DNA from: Mobilitalea sp. | GTDB taxonomy: Bacteria > Bacillota_A > Clostridia > Lachnospirales > Lachnospiraceae | Length of the DNA: 11,161 nt | Reading direction: 5' to 3' | NCBI GenBank assembly: GCA_029974875.1 | Contig: JARKQP010000551.1 | Coordinates: 1 to 11,161 of the forward strand | Shown here: positions 1-6,993 of the stretch, piece by piece | How the letters are laid out: the number at the start of each line of letters is the position of its first letter | Numbering within the stretch: the first letter of the stretch is position 1 | The notes under the pieces: generated by a model | What the model was told of the DNA's origin: nothing | Databases searched by the model: none | The model's input: only the letters and a program-made list of their open reading frames with translations | Made by a program: the position numbers and the translations under genes

Positions 1-104
1 TTTGTATCGGATGTAGAGGTAAGCAAATACGTTATACCACCCCTGCCCCTCTTCCTGTGAACACTACCTACATAAGCACTATATAACTCACCCACTCACA
101 CCTC

Positions 105-785
105 TTATTTCGCCGACGGAATAAACGGACGAATCGTCGCCGCCACACTGCTAACAGGCATGGTCTGTAATATAATCTTCCCCGGCCCCGTCACCACCGT
201 ATTAAAAATCCCTTCCCCACCAAGAAGCATATTCTTCACTCCCGGAACAGTATGAATATCCATCGTACACCCTTCCGTCATTGCCGCAAGATAACCGGTA
301 TCAATCACCATCTGCTGTCCAGGCTGCAGCACATATTCCACGGCATATCCGTCAATTTCAATAAAAGCGATCCCATGCCCGGACAACCTCTGCATGATAA
401 AGCCTTCTCCACCAAACAGTCCCGCCCCAAACTTCTTTTGGAAATGCAGGGAGAGTTCAACGCTTGCTTCCGACGCAAGAAAAGCGGACTTTTGTACAAT
501 CATCCCATTTCCCGAACCGATTTCCAGCGCCCTGATAGAACCCGGAAAGCTCGATGCAAAAGCAATCATACCCTCTCCGCCCATGGCAGTATACCGGTTC
601 TGGAACAGGGAATCACCGGAAAACATCCTTCCTAAGGCTTTTCCAATTCCGCCATTAGTGGAGGTCTCCATCTTCATGTTAGGGCTCATCCAAGACATAG
701 AGCCCCTCTCTGTAATTAATGTTTCCCCCGCATTAACGTAGCAGGTCACAACGGGCAAAGGTTCGCCTACGATCTCATATCTCAT
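105..785 (-). CDS. AIM24 / TIGR00266 family protein
   Basis: This 226-aa protein matches the AIM24 (TIGR00266, DUF124) family in length and pattern. It is a soluble, beta-rich, glycine-rich protein with no signal peptide or membrane segment. The start (MRYEIVG) and the three evenly spread GGEG motifs at residues 69-72, 125-128 and 189-192, each followed by hydrophobic residues, are typical of the internally repeated fold. The bacterial role is not established; the yeast namesake is a mitochondrial inner-membrane assembly factor, so no enzymatic function is assigned. The start at 785 is supported by AGGAGGG at 792-798 with a 6-base spacer. The gene lies 104 bases downstream of the M16 peptidase in the same direction with no clear terminator between them, so co-transcription is possible. 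The stop is TAA. Family assignment is confident; function is unknown. Confidence 0.9.
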   Translation of the reverse strand: MRYEIVGEPLPVVTCYVNAGETLITERGSMSWMSPNMKMETSTNGGIGKALGRMFSGDSLFQNRYTAMGGEGMIAFASSFPGSIRALEIGSGNGMIVQKSAFLASEASVELSLHFQKKFGAGLFGGEGFIMQRLSGHGIAFIEIDGYAVEYVLQPGQQMVIDTGYLAAMTEGCTMDIHTVPGVKNMLLGGEGIFNTVVTGPGKIILQTMPVSSVAATIRPFIPSAK

Positions 786-889
786 ATAACACCCTCCTAT
801 TATACATTAATCATATATGTTAGTTTAGGCAATTAAAAAGGCATAATCACCTACATTAACACCGTTTTACCGCCTAACCTATTAGCCCC

Positions 890-2146
890 CTACGCCTCAA
901 GGAATTTCATATCGAACCCCTTCAGGTTTCCAACCAACGAGATAGAAGCCGTGCTCATATCAAAATGCCGGTTAGTAAATTCAAGGATTCCTTCCTGGGT
1001 CACCCCTTCGATCCCGGCCACTATTTCTTCCACCGGTATGATCCTTCCCCTGTAAACCATGGATTTCCCATTTGAATTCATCCTGCTCTTTGCACTTTCG
1101 CTGCCCAGAATCAGCTCTGTTTTGATCTGCTCCTTAGTCATGCTTAATTCTTCCCCTGTAACCCCTTTTTTCTTCAGGTCATTTAATATCTGAAATATTT
1201 TCTTAATGACAACCGGAGTCTGGGAAGGGTTCATGGCGGCATAAATATGGAACAAGCCAGTTTCCCGGTATGAGCTTCCGTAGGAATAAATGGAGTAGGT
1301 CAATCCGCTGTTCTCCCTGATCTTCTGGAACAGCCTGGAATTGATACCTCCCCCAAAGATCGAATTGAGCACCGTGAGCAGGAAGCGGTCCTCCGAAAGA
1401 TAGGAAATGCTGTCAAATGCAATGTTACAGTGCATCTGCTCAATGTCCTTATCCCTTTTGCAGACTACCTTATTATATTCCGGCCTGACCACATTGATCC
1501 TCGGCTTGCTGCTCCTTGCCTTTATGGAGCCAAACTTCTCTTCCAGCAGCTGCAGTACCCCATTCCCGTTGATCTTGCCGGCTACGGATATTACCATATT
1601 TTCACCGACATAATGCCGATCCATAAACTCCTCTATCTGCTCCCTCGTTACCTTACGCACGATCTTCTTCGTCCCTGAAATCATATAGCCAAGGGGGTGG
1701 TTCTTCCAAATCCGCTGCTGGAGCATCTCATGGACCAAATCCTCGGGAGAATCATCATACATGTCAATCTCCTCGATAATCACGCCTTTTTCCTTCTTTA
1801 AGGACTTCTCATCAATGAGGGAATTGGTCAGCATGTCAGAGATGATATCAATTGCGATGGGCAAATGCTCCGCCAAAACAGTCGCATAATAGGCGGTGCA
1901 CTCCTTGCTGGTAAATGCATTCATATTCCCGCCGATCCTCGTCATATCGTCAGCAATCTGCTTTGCGCTGCGGTTCCTGGTTCCCTTAAATAGCATGTGT
2001 TCAATAATATGCGCTATGCCGTTGTTGGTCTCATCCTCATCGGCAGAGCCCGCTTTTACCCAAATACCAAAGGACGCACTTCGTAAATATGGTAATTCTT
2101 CCGTAACGACGGTAATTCCGTTGGATAACTGATTAATATTTGTCAT
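890..2146 (-). CDS. M16 family zinc metallopeptidase (YmxG/MlpA-like)
   Basis: This 418-aa protein is a cytosolic insulinase/pitrilysin-type (M16) peptidase. The inverted zinc motif HxxEH is present as HIIEH at residues 46-50, and the distal zinc-binding glutamate expected about 75 residues later is in the IIEEIDMY segment, probably E125. The C-terminal half carries the usual GGGINSRLF...GLTYS segment (residues 265-285), with the Arg and Tyr that help bind substrate in this family. With both halves of the catalytic region present, it should be active and not a catalytically dead partner subunit. It has no signal peptide. Its length fits the roughly 410-aa Firmicute YmxG/MlpA proteins, which often sit near pnp; pnp is not in this window. 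The start is supported by GGGAGG at 2155-2160, 8 bases upstream. It has its own promoter (2244-2272). Physiological substrates are unknown. Confidence 0.93.
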   Translation of the reverse strand: MTNINQLSNGITVVTEELPYLRSASFGIWVKAGSADEDETNNGIAHIIEHMLFKGTRNRSAKQIADDMTRIGGNMNAFTSKECTAYYATVLAEHLPIAIDIISDMLTNSLIDEKSLKKEKGVIIEEIDMYDDSPEDLVHEMLQQRIWKNHPLGYMISGTKKIVRKVTREQIEEFMDRHYVGENMVISVAGKINGNGVLQLLEEKFGSIKARSSKPRINVVRPEYNKVVCKRDKDIEQMHCNIAFDSISYLSEDRFLLTVLNSIFGGGINSRLFQKIRENSGLTYSIYSYGSSYRETGLFHIYAAMNPSQTPVVIKKIFQILNDLKKKGVTGEELSMTKEQIKTELILGSESAKSRMNSNGKSMVYRGRIIPVEEIVAGIEGVTQEGILEFTNRHFDMSTASISLVGNLKGFDMKFLEA

Positions 2147-2154
2147 ATAGGTTT

Positions 2155-2160
2155 CCTCCC
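2155..2160 (-). promoter_or_regulatory. Ribosome binding site of the M16 peptidase
   Basis: On the minus strand the sequence reads GGGAGG, 8 bases before the ATG whose A is at 2146. It is a strong Shine-Dalgarno match and fixes the start codon. Confidence 0.8.
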
Positions 2161-2243
2161 TATTCTAAATGTGATTTATCCATACAGCTGCACCATATAC
2201 AAATCTATTCCCATGTGGAGAGGGCTTTATTACTTTGTAATTT

Positions 2244-2272
2244 ATTGTATCATGCTTTCTAAAAGTTATCAA
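2244..2272 (-). promoter_or_regulatory. Sigma-A-type promoter for the M16 peptidase gene
   Basis: On the minus strand a -35 box TTGATA (2267-2272) and a -10 box TACAAT (2244-2249) are separated by exactly 17 bases. Each box differs from the housekeeping consensus at one position. The -35 box contains the TGA stop codon of the upstream MFS gene, so transcription would start near 2237 and give a leader of about 90 bases before the ATG at 2146. I see no convincing regulatory structure in that leader. It implies that the peptidase and the AIM24 gene can be expressed independently of the transporter. Confidence 0.7.
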
Positions 2273-5226
2273 CAAATATGATATTCCTTCTTCCTGTCCA
2301 TCCTGTTCCTGAACATCTCGAAGATCCCGAAGAGCAGCGCCAGCCCTACAACCACCACAAGCACTATGCCAAGACCCCTTTGAACCCCAATAATCAAGAC
2401 ATAACTAAATACAAAGGAGCCTCCTGCCTGGGACAGGTTCTCAAACAGGCTATAGATGCCGATAGACTTTCCATAGCCATATTTCCTGACAACCTCCAGG
2501 TCTGTATAATAGCTGGTCTGTAAGGGGAGGCCGAAGCTGTCTGACAGACCCAGCAGCACCAATGCCAGCAGCAGCGCATATACATTCTGGAACACCGCCA
2601 CGCAGAGGAAGGCTGTTCCGTAGAGCAGGGCTGCAACTACCAGCGAGTACTCCTTCCTTACCTTCCTTGAGAAGAACCTGGTCAGCACTGTGCCAAAGAA
2701 CATGACACAGAGGCCGTTAATCAGATAGGAGTATCCGATCCTGTTTTCTGAGAGGCCATACTCGGAGCCAAGGATCGGGTAGAGGTAATTCAGGAAATAG
2801 CTGCAGGCAATCACCGGAATTGCAATCATCAGGAAGAACCGTAAGACCCTCCGGTCCGTAAGGAATTGGAGCAAATTGATCCTGCCCTCTCCCCTTGTCT
2901 CTTCCTCCCTATGTACCTGGATCTTGGTTAAATAAGAGAAGGCATGGGCCACAATTGCGGTGCTTAATACTGCCGCCACCAGAAAAATCATCCTATGCCC
3001 CAGCCAGTTCGTCAAAAAGCCGCCAAATACAACTCCGCAATTTACTCCGTTTAATGCCGCCGCCGTATAGCCGGCAAATCCCTTGTTCTTTTCTTCCCCG
3101 TTTCCACTGGCAATCGCCGTATTTACCAGCAGGAGCAGGATTCCCCAGCCATAGCCCATGATGCTGTTGCCCAACGTAAGGATCCAGATGTCCGGCAGCA
3201 TAAACCGGACCAGTAAGCCTGCCGTGAATAAGAGGCTGCCAAGCATGGCCGACCGCTTCTGCCCAAGCCTGTCAACAAGCCTGCTCCCGAATATGGAGCC
3301 AATGGCACCAAACAACACCTCCGCCGAGATCGGGACAGCCGCCAGCACCTCCTTAGGCAGCCCGAGGGCAAATCCAGTCCCTGATATATTCATGGCATAG
3401 ATAGGCAGGAAGCTGGTGGTCACATTGGTGATAAAGAAAATCCCAAACACCAGGATCCGAAGTACCTCATTCGGAACCTGGACCAGGGCATTCCCCGCCT
3501 TTTCCCCTGCTTCCTTCAGATAGGTCTGCCTGCCATGCTGGAAAATGATAAACTCCAGCGCCACCAGAATAATGATCACCGTAATGGCAAATACATTTAA
3601 CAGCAGCTCTATAATCATCCGGTTTGTCTCCGTATGGAAGGCATGCAGGTCCGTTCCTACCTCAACTAAGCCGATCACATTATCATCCTTATCAAACAAG
3701 GGGTTTAACACAAACAGATAGCTTCCCTCGCTGGTCGTATTATCCGTATACACCCTGCCTTCCTTATGGGTAATGATCCACTCCTCGTCAGAGCCTTCAT
3801 ATCCCCAGTCGTAGGGATATACTGCGCCGGAATATTCCTCCAGGGAATAAGTACCCGTAATGATATCCCCGTCCTGTATCTTATAAAGAACACAATAGAA
3901 ATCATTGATATCATCATTCCTGTCGGAAAACACCTCCTTAATCCTGCCCCGGACCGCATTATAATCCTCACCTAAAAAATCTGCCGTAGAATTCAAGTTC
4001 TTGTATTCCTCTTTGGGAAGGACAATCTGAATCACATCAGAGATAGCCTGCGCCTGTTTTAGGACCGAATCAAGCAGACGGTCTTCAAAATCAGGAATTA
4101 CCATGAAAATGAAGATGCCCGCAATCACCATGGCTCCGCTCATAACACCCATGCTGAGCTTTAAGGTTCCTGACCCCTTTTTTATAAGGAAGAAAAACAG
4201 CTCCAGCAGAATGCATAAAGCCAGGACAGCCGCCAGGACAACCGCTACCCACCCCAAGACAATGAAAAAGCACACCATGGCGGAATAGACTGCCGACTGG
4301 CTGTTTACCTGCTCCCCGTCCCGGAGCATCACCGTAAAGTCGCTGGTCTGTGTAATCAATCCATTTTCCGTTGACAGATAGGTATAGATGTATTTGTAGG
4401 AGGTGTCCACTCCCACCTCACCATCGTAGATGACATGGGACAGGCTCCCATCCTCCTCCAGCTTTGATACGGTCCTCAGTCCGATATCCGTAAAATACAG
4501 CCCTCCCTGCCCGTCAAGGCTGATATCCCTGGGGATACTCAGATAATCGTAATTTGCCGCATCATATAAGAGGAAGGGCTCTCCCCCCTCATGATACCGG
4601 TAAAGCTTCCCCTGCTTGGTTGAATAATACAGTTCATCGTTGGAAGGATCCAGGGCGTAGGTAATGACCAGCTCCTTCATCCCCTTACCCTCATAGGTAT
4701 GTACCAGCCTGCCATCCTCCCCATATAGGGATGTGGAATCTTCTGAGCCAAGAAAATATACCATCTGTCCATGATATAGGCTTAATCCCGTGATGTCCTT
4801 AGCCAGCGTGGGAGTTTCGTGGTCAACAGCAAAAATGACCCCCTGATATTCCCCGGAAGGAGAATATTTCACAATTTCCTCCCGCCGGTACCGGAAGCCC
4901 CCTTCTTCCTTGATATTATTCAAAAGGAAGATGTTATCGTCCTGGTCTACCGCCAATTTAGCAACCTTATTCAGTCCTTTTGCCGAATTCATCCTATACT
5001 TTTTTTCAAAAACCACTTCATTTTCAGGGCTTACCTTTAGCAGCCTCTGCCCGCCGGAATCAACAATGACCTGATTCCCGTTACTGTCAAGAGCCGCACA
5101 TACGATGTCCGTATATACCACAGAAAAGGATCTTTTAAACAGCAAATCCCCATGAAACAGAATGTAACAAATGCAGACCGCAAGTAAGATTACTCCCACA
5201 GCATTAAATAGTTTTTTCTTTTTCAT
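2269..5226 (-). CDS. Sensor-fused MFS transporter (propeller-like and Cache-like domains plus MFS)
   Basis: This 985-aa membrane protein has several regions. Residues 1-7 are basic (MKKKK) and 8-24 form a signal anchor. Residues about 38-300 hold repeated beta blades such as VDSGGQRLLKVSPENEVVF, LDGQGGLYFTDIGLRTV and YSTKQGKLYRY, typical of NHL/beta-propeller domains and probably extracytoplasmic. Hydrophobic helices follow at about 312-348 and 355-377. Residues 378-530 resemble a single Cache-type sensor, with membrane-proximal helices and an ending like FDKDDNVIGLVEVGTDL, and are closed by a helix at 537-562. Residues about 585-970 are a full MFS domain with motif A (GSRLVDRLGQKRS, 647-659) and about twelve helices. 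A plain MFS carrier has about 400 residues, so more than half of this one is sensory. No kinase, GGDEF or phosphatase domain is seen. The ligand and cargo are unknown. The start is supported by a clear anchor, though the ribosome site is only G-rich (5233-5238). It follows a DUF2156 gene. Confidence 0.85.
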   Translation of the reverse strand: MKKKKLFNAVGVILLAVCICYILFHGDLLFKRSFSVVYTDIVCAALDSNGNQVIVDSGGQRLLKVSPENEVVFEKKYRMNSAKGLNKVAKLAVDQDDNIFLLNNIKEEGGFRYRREEIVKYSPSGEYQGVIFAVDHETPTLAKDITGLSLYHGQMVYFLGSEDSTSLYGEDGRLVHTYEGKGMKELVITYALDPSNDELYYSTKQGKLYRYHEGGEPFLLYDAANYDYLSIPRDISLDGQGGLYFTDIGLRTVSKLEEDGSLSHVIYDGEVGVDTSYKYIYTYLSTENGLITQTSDFTVMLRDGEQVNSQSAVYSAMVCFFIVLGWVAVVLAAVLALCILLELFFFLIKKGSGTLKLSMGVMSGAMVIAGIFIFMVIPDFEDRLLDSVLKQAQAISDVIQIVLPKEEYKNLNSTADFLGEDYNAVRGRIKEVFSDRNDDINDFYCVLYKIQDGDIITGTYSLEEYSGAVYPYDWGYEGSDEEWIITHKEGRVYTDNTTSEGSYLFVLNPLFDKDDNVIGLVEVGTDLHAFHTETNRMIIELLLNVFAITVIIILVALEFIIFQHGRQTYLKEAGEKAGNALVQVPNEVLRILVFGIFFITNVTTSFLPIYAMNISGTGFALGLPKEVLAAVPISAEVLFGAIGSIFGSRLVDRLGQKRSAMLGSLLFTAGLLVRFMLPDIWILTLGNSIMGYGWGILLLLVNTAIASGNGEEKNKGFAGYTAAALNGVNCGVVFGGFLTNWLGHRMIFLVAAVLSTAIVAHAFSYLTKIQVHREEETRGEGRINLLQFLTDRRVLRFFLMIAIPVIACSYFLNYLYPILGSEYGLSENRIGYSYLINGLCVMFFGTVLTRFFSRKVRKEYSLVVAALLYGTAFLCVAVFQNVYALLLALVLLGLSDSFGLPLQTSYYTDLEVVRKYGYGKSIGIYSLFENLSQAGGSFVFSYVLIIGVQRGLGIVLVVVVGLALLFGIFEMFRNRMDRKKEYHIC

Positions 5227-5250
5227 CCTGATCCCCCCGTATGCCTGGTG

Positions 5251-5320
5251 CCCTGTAGCCCCTTAAGCTTTATTTTGTAATTGTCTGATTGTACAAATCA
5301 AAGTTTAAGGAGCCACAGGG
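5251..5320 (-). repeat. Long imperfect inverted repeat (hairpin) ahead of the sensor-MFS gene
   Basis: The arms 5251-5271 and 5300-5320 are 21 bases each and match as inverted repeats at 18 positions. In minus-strand RNA two of the three differences become G-U pairs, leaving one A-C mismatch. After a 2x2 internal loop, the inner arms 5274-5279 (TTTGTA) and 5292-5297 (TACAAA) add six more pairs, with a loop of about 12 bases. The structure starts 2 bases after the DUF2156 stop codon and ends 24 bases before the MFS start codon. No U-run follows the stem in the direction of transcription, so it is not a standard intrinsic terminator. It could act as an mRNA-processing or stability element, a translational control element near the weak ribosome site, or a small palindromic mobile repeat. 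Confidence 0.8.
5274..5301 (-). promoter_or_regulatory. Weak candidate promoter inside the hairpin
   Basis: On the minus strand TTGATT (5296-5301) and TACAAA (5274-5279) are 16 bases apart, each matching the housekeeping consensus at four of six positions. If real, it would start transcription of the sensor-MFS gene within the hairpin and remove one arm from that transcript. The match is modest in an AT-rich loop, so it is only a candidate. Confidence 0.25.
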
Positions 5321-5322
5321 TA

Positions 5323-6237
5323 CTAACTTGTTCTTTGTAATTCGTATTTGTGTGATAAATGATAGGGCGCAAGCTGCTGCTTATACTTTCTTAAGCCCTC
5401 CAGTCCCATATCCTCCGTATAATTGATATATCTGGCATCCCCTCCGAAGAGCTCATAGCACTTCCAATTAAGAAAGATGCCCAGCCCCCGGTATTTACGG
5501 GAATTCCCCTTAAAGTGATAAACCAGCTGTGATTTCTCCCTGGATACAATTTCGTAACCGATCAGCTCACCTTCGTGATAGACTGCAATTCCCTTTGCCC
5601 CTGTCCTTTCCAGCACCTGGGTAATATTGCGGACCGTCTCCGATTGGCAGCCATAGACGCAGCGGCTGCATTCACGGGAACAGCAAAATTCTTTCGATGT
5701 GAAATCAACATAACGGTCCACCTGCCGGGAATCCATCATAACAACCTCCGGATTGTAATTCCTGATAAAATACCTATAATCATACCTGTTTTTCTGATTG
5801 TTGCCCGCCTTGATAAAATCATCCACTCCATAGATATAATCACTCAGCTTACTATTGTAGGTTTCCTCACTTGTCATGCATGTTAAACTCTTATAGTAGG
5901 GCAGCATCCATTCGCTGACACTGACAAAATGAACCGGGAGCTGTAATTTTTCCATCTGCTCCAAAAGCTCCCTCATGCTTTCCTCCAGGCTTTCCTGCTC
6001 ATAATATCCAAGTAAGGGGATGGTATACCACTGCCCACAGGTTGTATCGTGAGCCAGGATCCACAGATATTCCCCCAGCACCCGATGATATATGTGAATG
6101 CTGCTATTCCAAGCTATCATACTGGAAAAACTAAGAGTTGAGACCCAGTTATCATTCATTTTAAGGAAAAAGCGGTCAAACCTGGCTTTATCCTCAACCG
6201 TCAACCGTTGGAACCCGCATGCTCCTAATGTATCCAT
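5323..6237 (-). CDS. DUF2156 protein (aminoacyl-phosphatidylglycerol synthase C-terminal-like, GNAT fold)
   Basis: This 304-aa soluble protein has the pattern of the DUF2156 family, the catalytic domain of MprF-type lysyl-phosphatidylglycerol synthases. The recognisable parts are the DYIYGVDDFIKAGNNQKNRYDYRYFIRNY region (about 133-161 in full, only the beginning and end being diagnostic), the GNAT-like KYRGLGIFLNWKCYE segment (248-262) and the ending YINYTEDMGLEGLRKYKQ (270-287). It lacks the membrane flippase half of MprF, so lipid lysylation should not be assumed; stand-alone clostridial members are uncharacterised. Unusual is a cysteine cluster at C185, C186, C190, C193 and C197, suggesting a metal or redox site. 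The start is supported by AAGGAG at 6242-6247, 4 bases upstream. It lies 96 bases ahead of the sensor-MFS gene and is probably functionally linked to it. Family assignment is good; the reaction is unknown. Confidence 0.85.
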   Translation of the reverse strand: MDTLGACGFQRLTVEDKARFDRFFLKMNDNWVSTLSFSSMIAWNSSIHIYHRVLGEYLWILAHDTTCGQWYTIPLLGYYEQESLEESMRELLEQMEKLQLPVHFVSVSEWMLPYYKSLTCMTSEETYNSKLSDYIYGVDDFIKAGNNQKNRYDYRYFIRNYNPEVVMMDSRQVDRYVDFTSKEFCCSRECSRCVYGCQSETVRNITQVLERTGAKGIAVYHEGELIGYEIVSREKSQLVYHFKGNSRKYRGLGIFLNWKCYELFGGDARYINYTEDMGLEGLRKYKQQLAPYHLSHKYELQRTS

Positions 6238-6287
6238 AATTCTCCTTATGCCTTACCGGCGACCGTTTGATCCTCTTCTCACCGGCA

Positions 6288-6334
6288 AGTTTCTTTTCTC
6301 AGCAGTAAAATTTTTAGTTCTTTTCCCACCAGTA
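6288..6334. repeat. Short degenerate direct repeat in the 160-base gap
   Basis: Two copies, 6288-6307 and 6316-6334, read AGTTTCTTTTCTCAGCAGTA and AGTTCTTTTCCCACCAGTA on the plus strand. They agree at 17 of 19 aligned positions with one gap. A weaker third relative lies at about 6270-6285 (TCCTCTTCTCACCGGC). The copies are 28 bases apart in the leader of the DUF2156 gene and could be decayed tandem duplications or a binding-site array. I see no gene, clear promoter or strong hairpin elsewhere in 6238-6397. Confidence 0.4.
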
Positions 6335-6397
6335 AATATCGGCCTGTCCCTAATATCTCCGGTGTGCCGTCCCGTTCAGCTTTTGTCAAGCGCTACA

Positions 6398-6934
6398 TTA
6401 GCTCCGGTAAGCCTCCGGTAAAAGATCCAGGAAATCCTCCAGGCTGATCTCCTCCTGCATTAAGTCTATCAATGGATCTACATATCTATCTACAATATGC
6501 GTGGCGAGGCCAATATGGCCATCAATGATTCCCAGCGCTTCCTCGACAGTTGCCGTAACCGGAATCAGGGAGGTGTATTTATACGCCATAATTTCATCGG
6601 ACCTGGAAAATACCAGTGATCCTACGGGAAGGAAGAAATTCAGCGCATTTGCAGCCTGGCCGAGAACATCATAACGGCTGTCCGGCATCTCCTCCGTCAA
6701 AGTCAGGACACTGGAAAACAGGTGATATTTATTTTCACCTTCTAAAGGAAGAAAATAATATTCCCCCATAACCTCTTCTCCCCGGTGTCCCAGCATGGTA
6801 TGAAGTACATTGAGCATGTGGGTGGGGACTCCTTCCATCGGAGTTCTTAAAATAGCCGCTTCACCCAAAGTGTCAATATCCTGTCTTATCTTTTCCAGCA
6901 CCTCATAACGGAATTGTTCTTCTTTATTGTTCAT
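6398..6934 (-). CDS. Small acidic protein, possibly YbjN / secretion-chaperone-like fold
   Basis: This 178-aa soluble, acidic protein has no signal peptide or membrane helix. The order of an N-terminal helix, a central strand region (GEYYFLPLEGENKYHLFSS, 57-75), a helix, then NFFLPVGSLVFSRSDEIMAYKY (99-120) and a C-terminal helix with VDRYVDPLIDLMQEE (148-162) resembles YbjN-domain proteins. That fold is related to type III secretion chaperones. This is by-eye pattern recognition and not a confirmed match. It starts with a good ribosome site (AAGGAG at 6942-6947, 7-base spacer). It lies 59 bases downstream of the second large paralog, with no obvious terminator between them, so it is probably in the same operon. 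A role as binding partner or chaperone of the large proteins is inferred from fold resemblance and position only. Confidence 0.75.
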   Translation of the reverse strand: MNNKEEQFRYEVLEKIRQDIDTLGEAAILRTPMEGVPTHMLNVLHTMLGHRGEEVMGEYYFLPLEGENKYHLFSSVLTLTEEMPDSRYDVLGQAANALNFFLPVGSLVFSRSDEIMAYKYTSLIPVTATVEEALGIIDGHIGLATHIVDRYVDPLIDLMQEEISLEDFLDLLPEAYRS

Positions 6935-6993
6935 GTGAATTCTCCTTTTACTATATATTTTATTTAAGCTATATTGATATCTCTAACCTCATT

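Noticed and set aside
5251..5320. Intrinsic terminator of the DUF2156 gene
   Set aside because: The hairpin is strong, but in the direction of transcription it is followed by CACCAGGCATACGG, with no U-run.
5323..6237. Naming the DUF2156 protein as lysyl-phosphatidylglycerol synthase MprF
   Set aside because: It has only the soluble half and no flippase helices, and it carries an unusual cysteine cluster, so the specific activity is not supported.
6384..6389. Perfect TTGACA -35 box upstream of the DUF2156 gene
   Set aside because: At 16-18 bases downstream on the minus strand there is only CACACC-like sequence, so no -10 box supports it.
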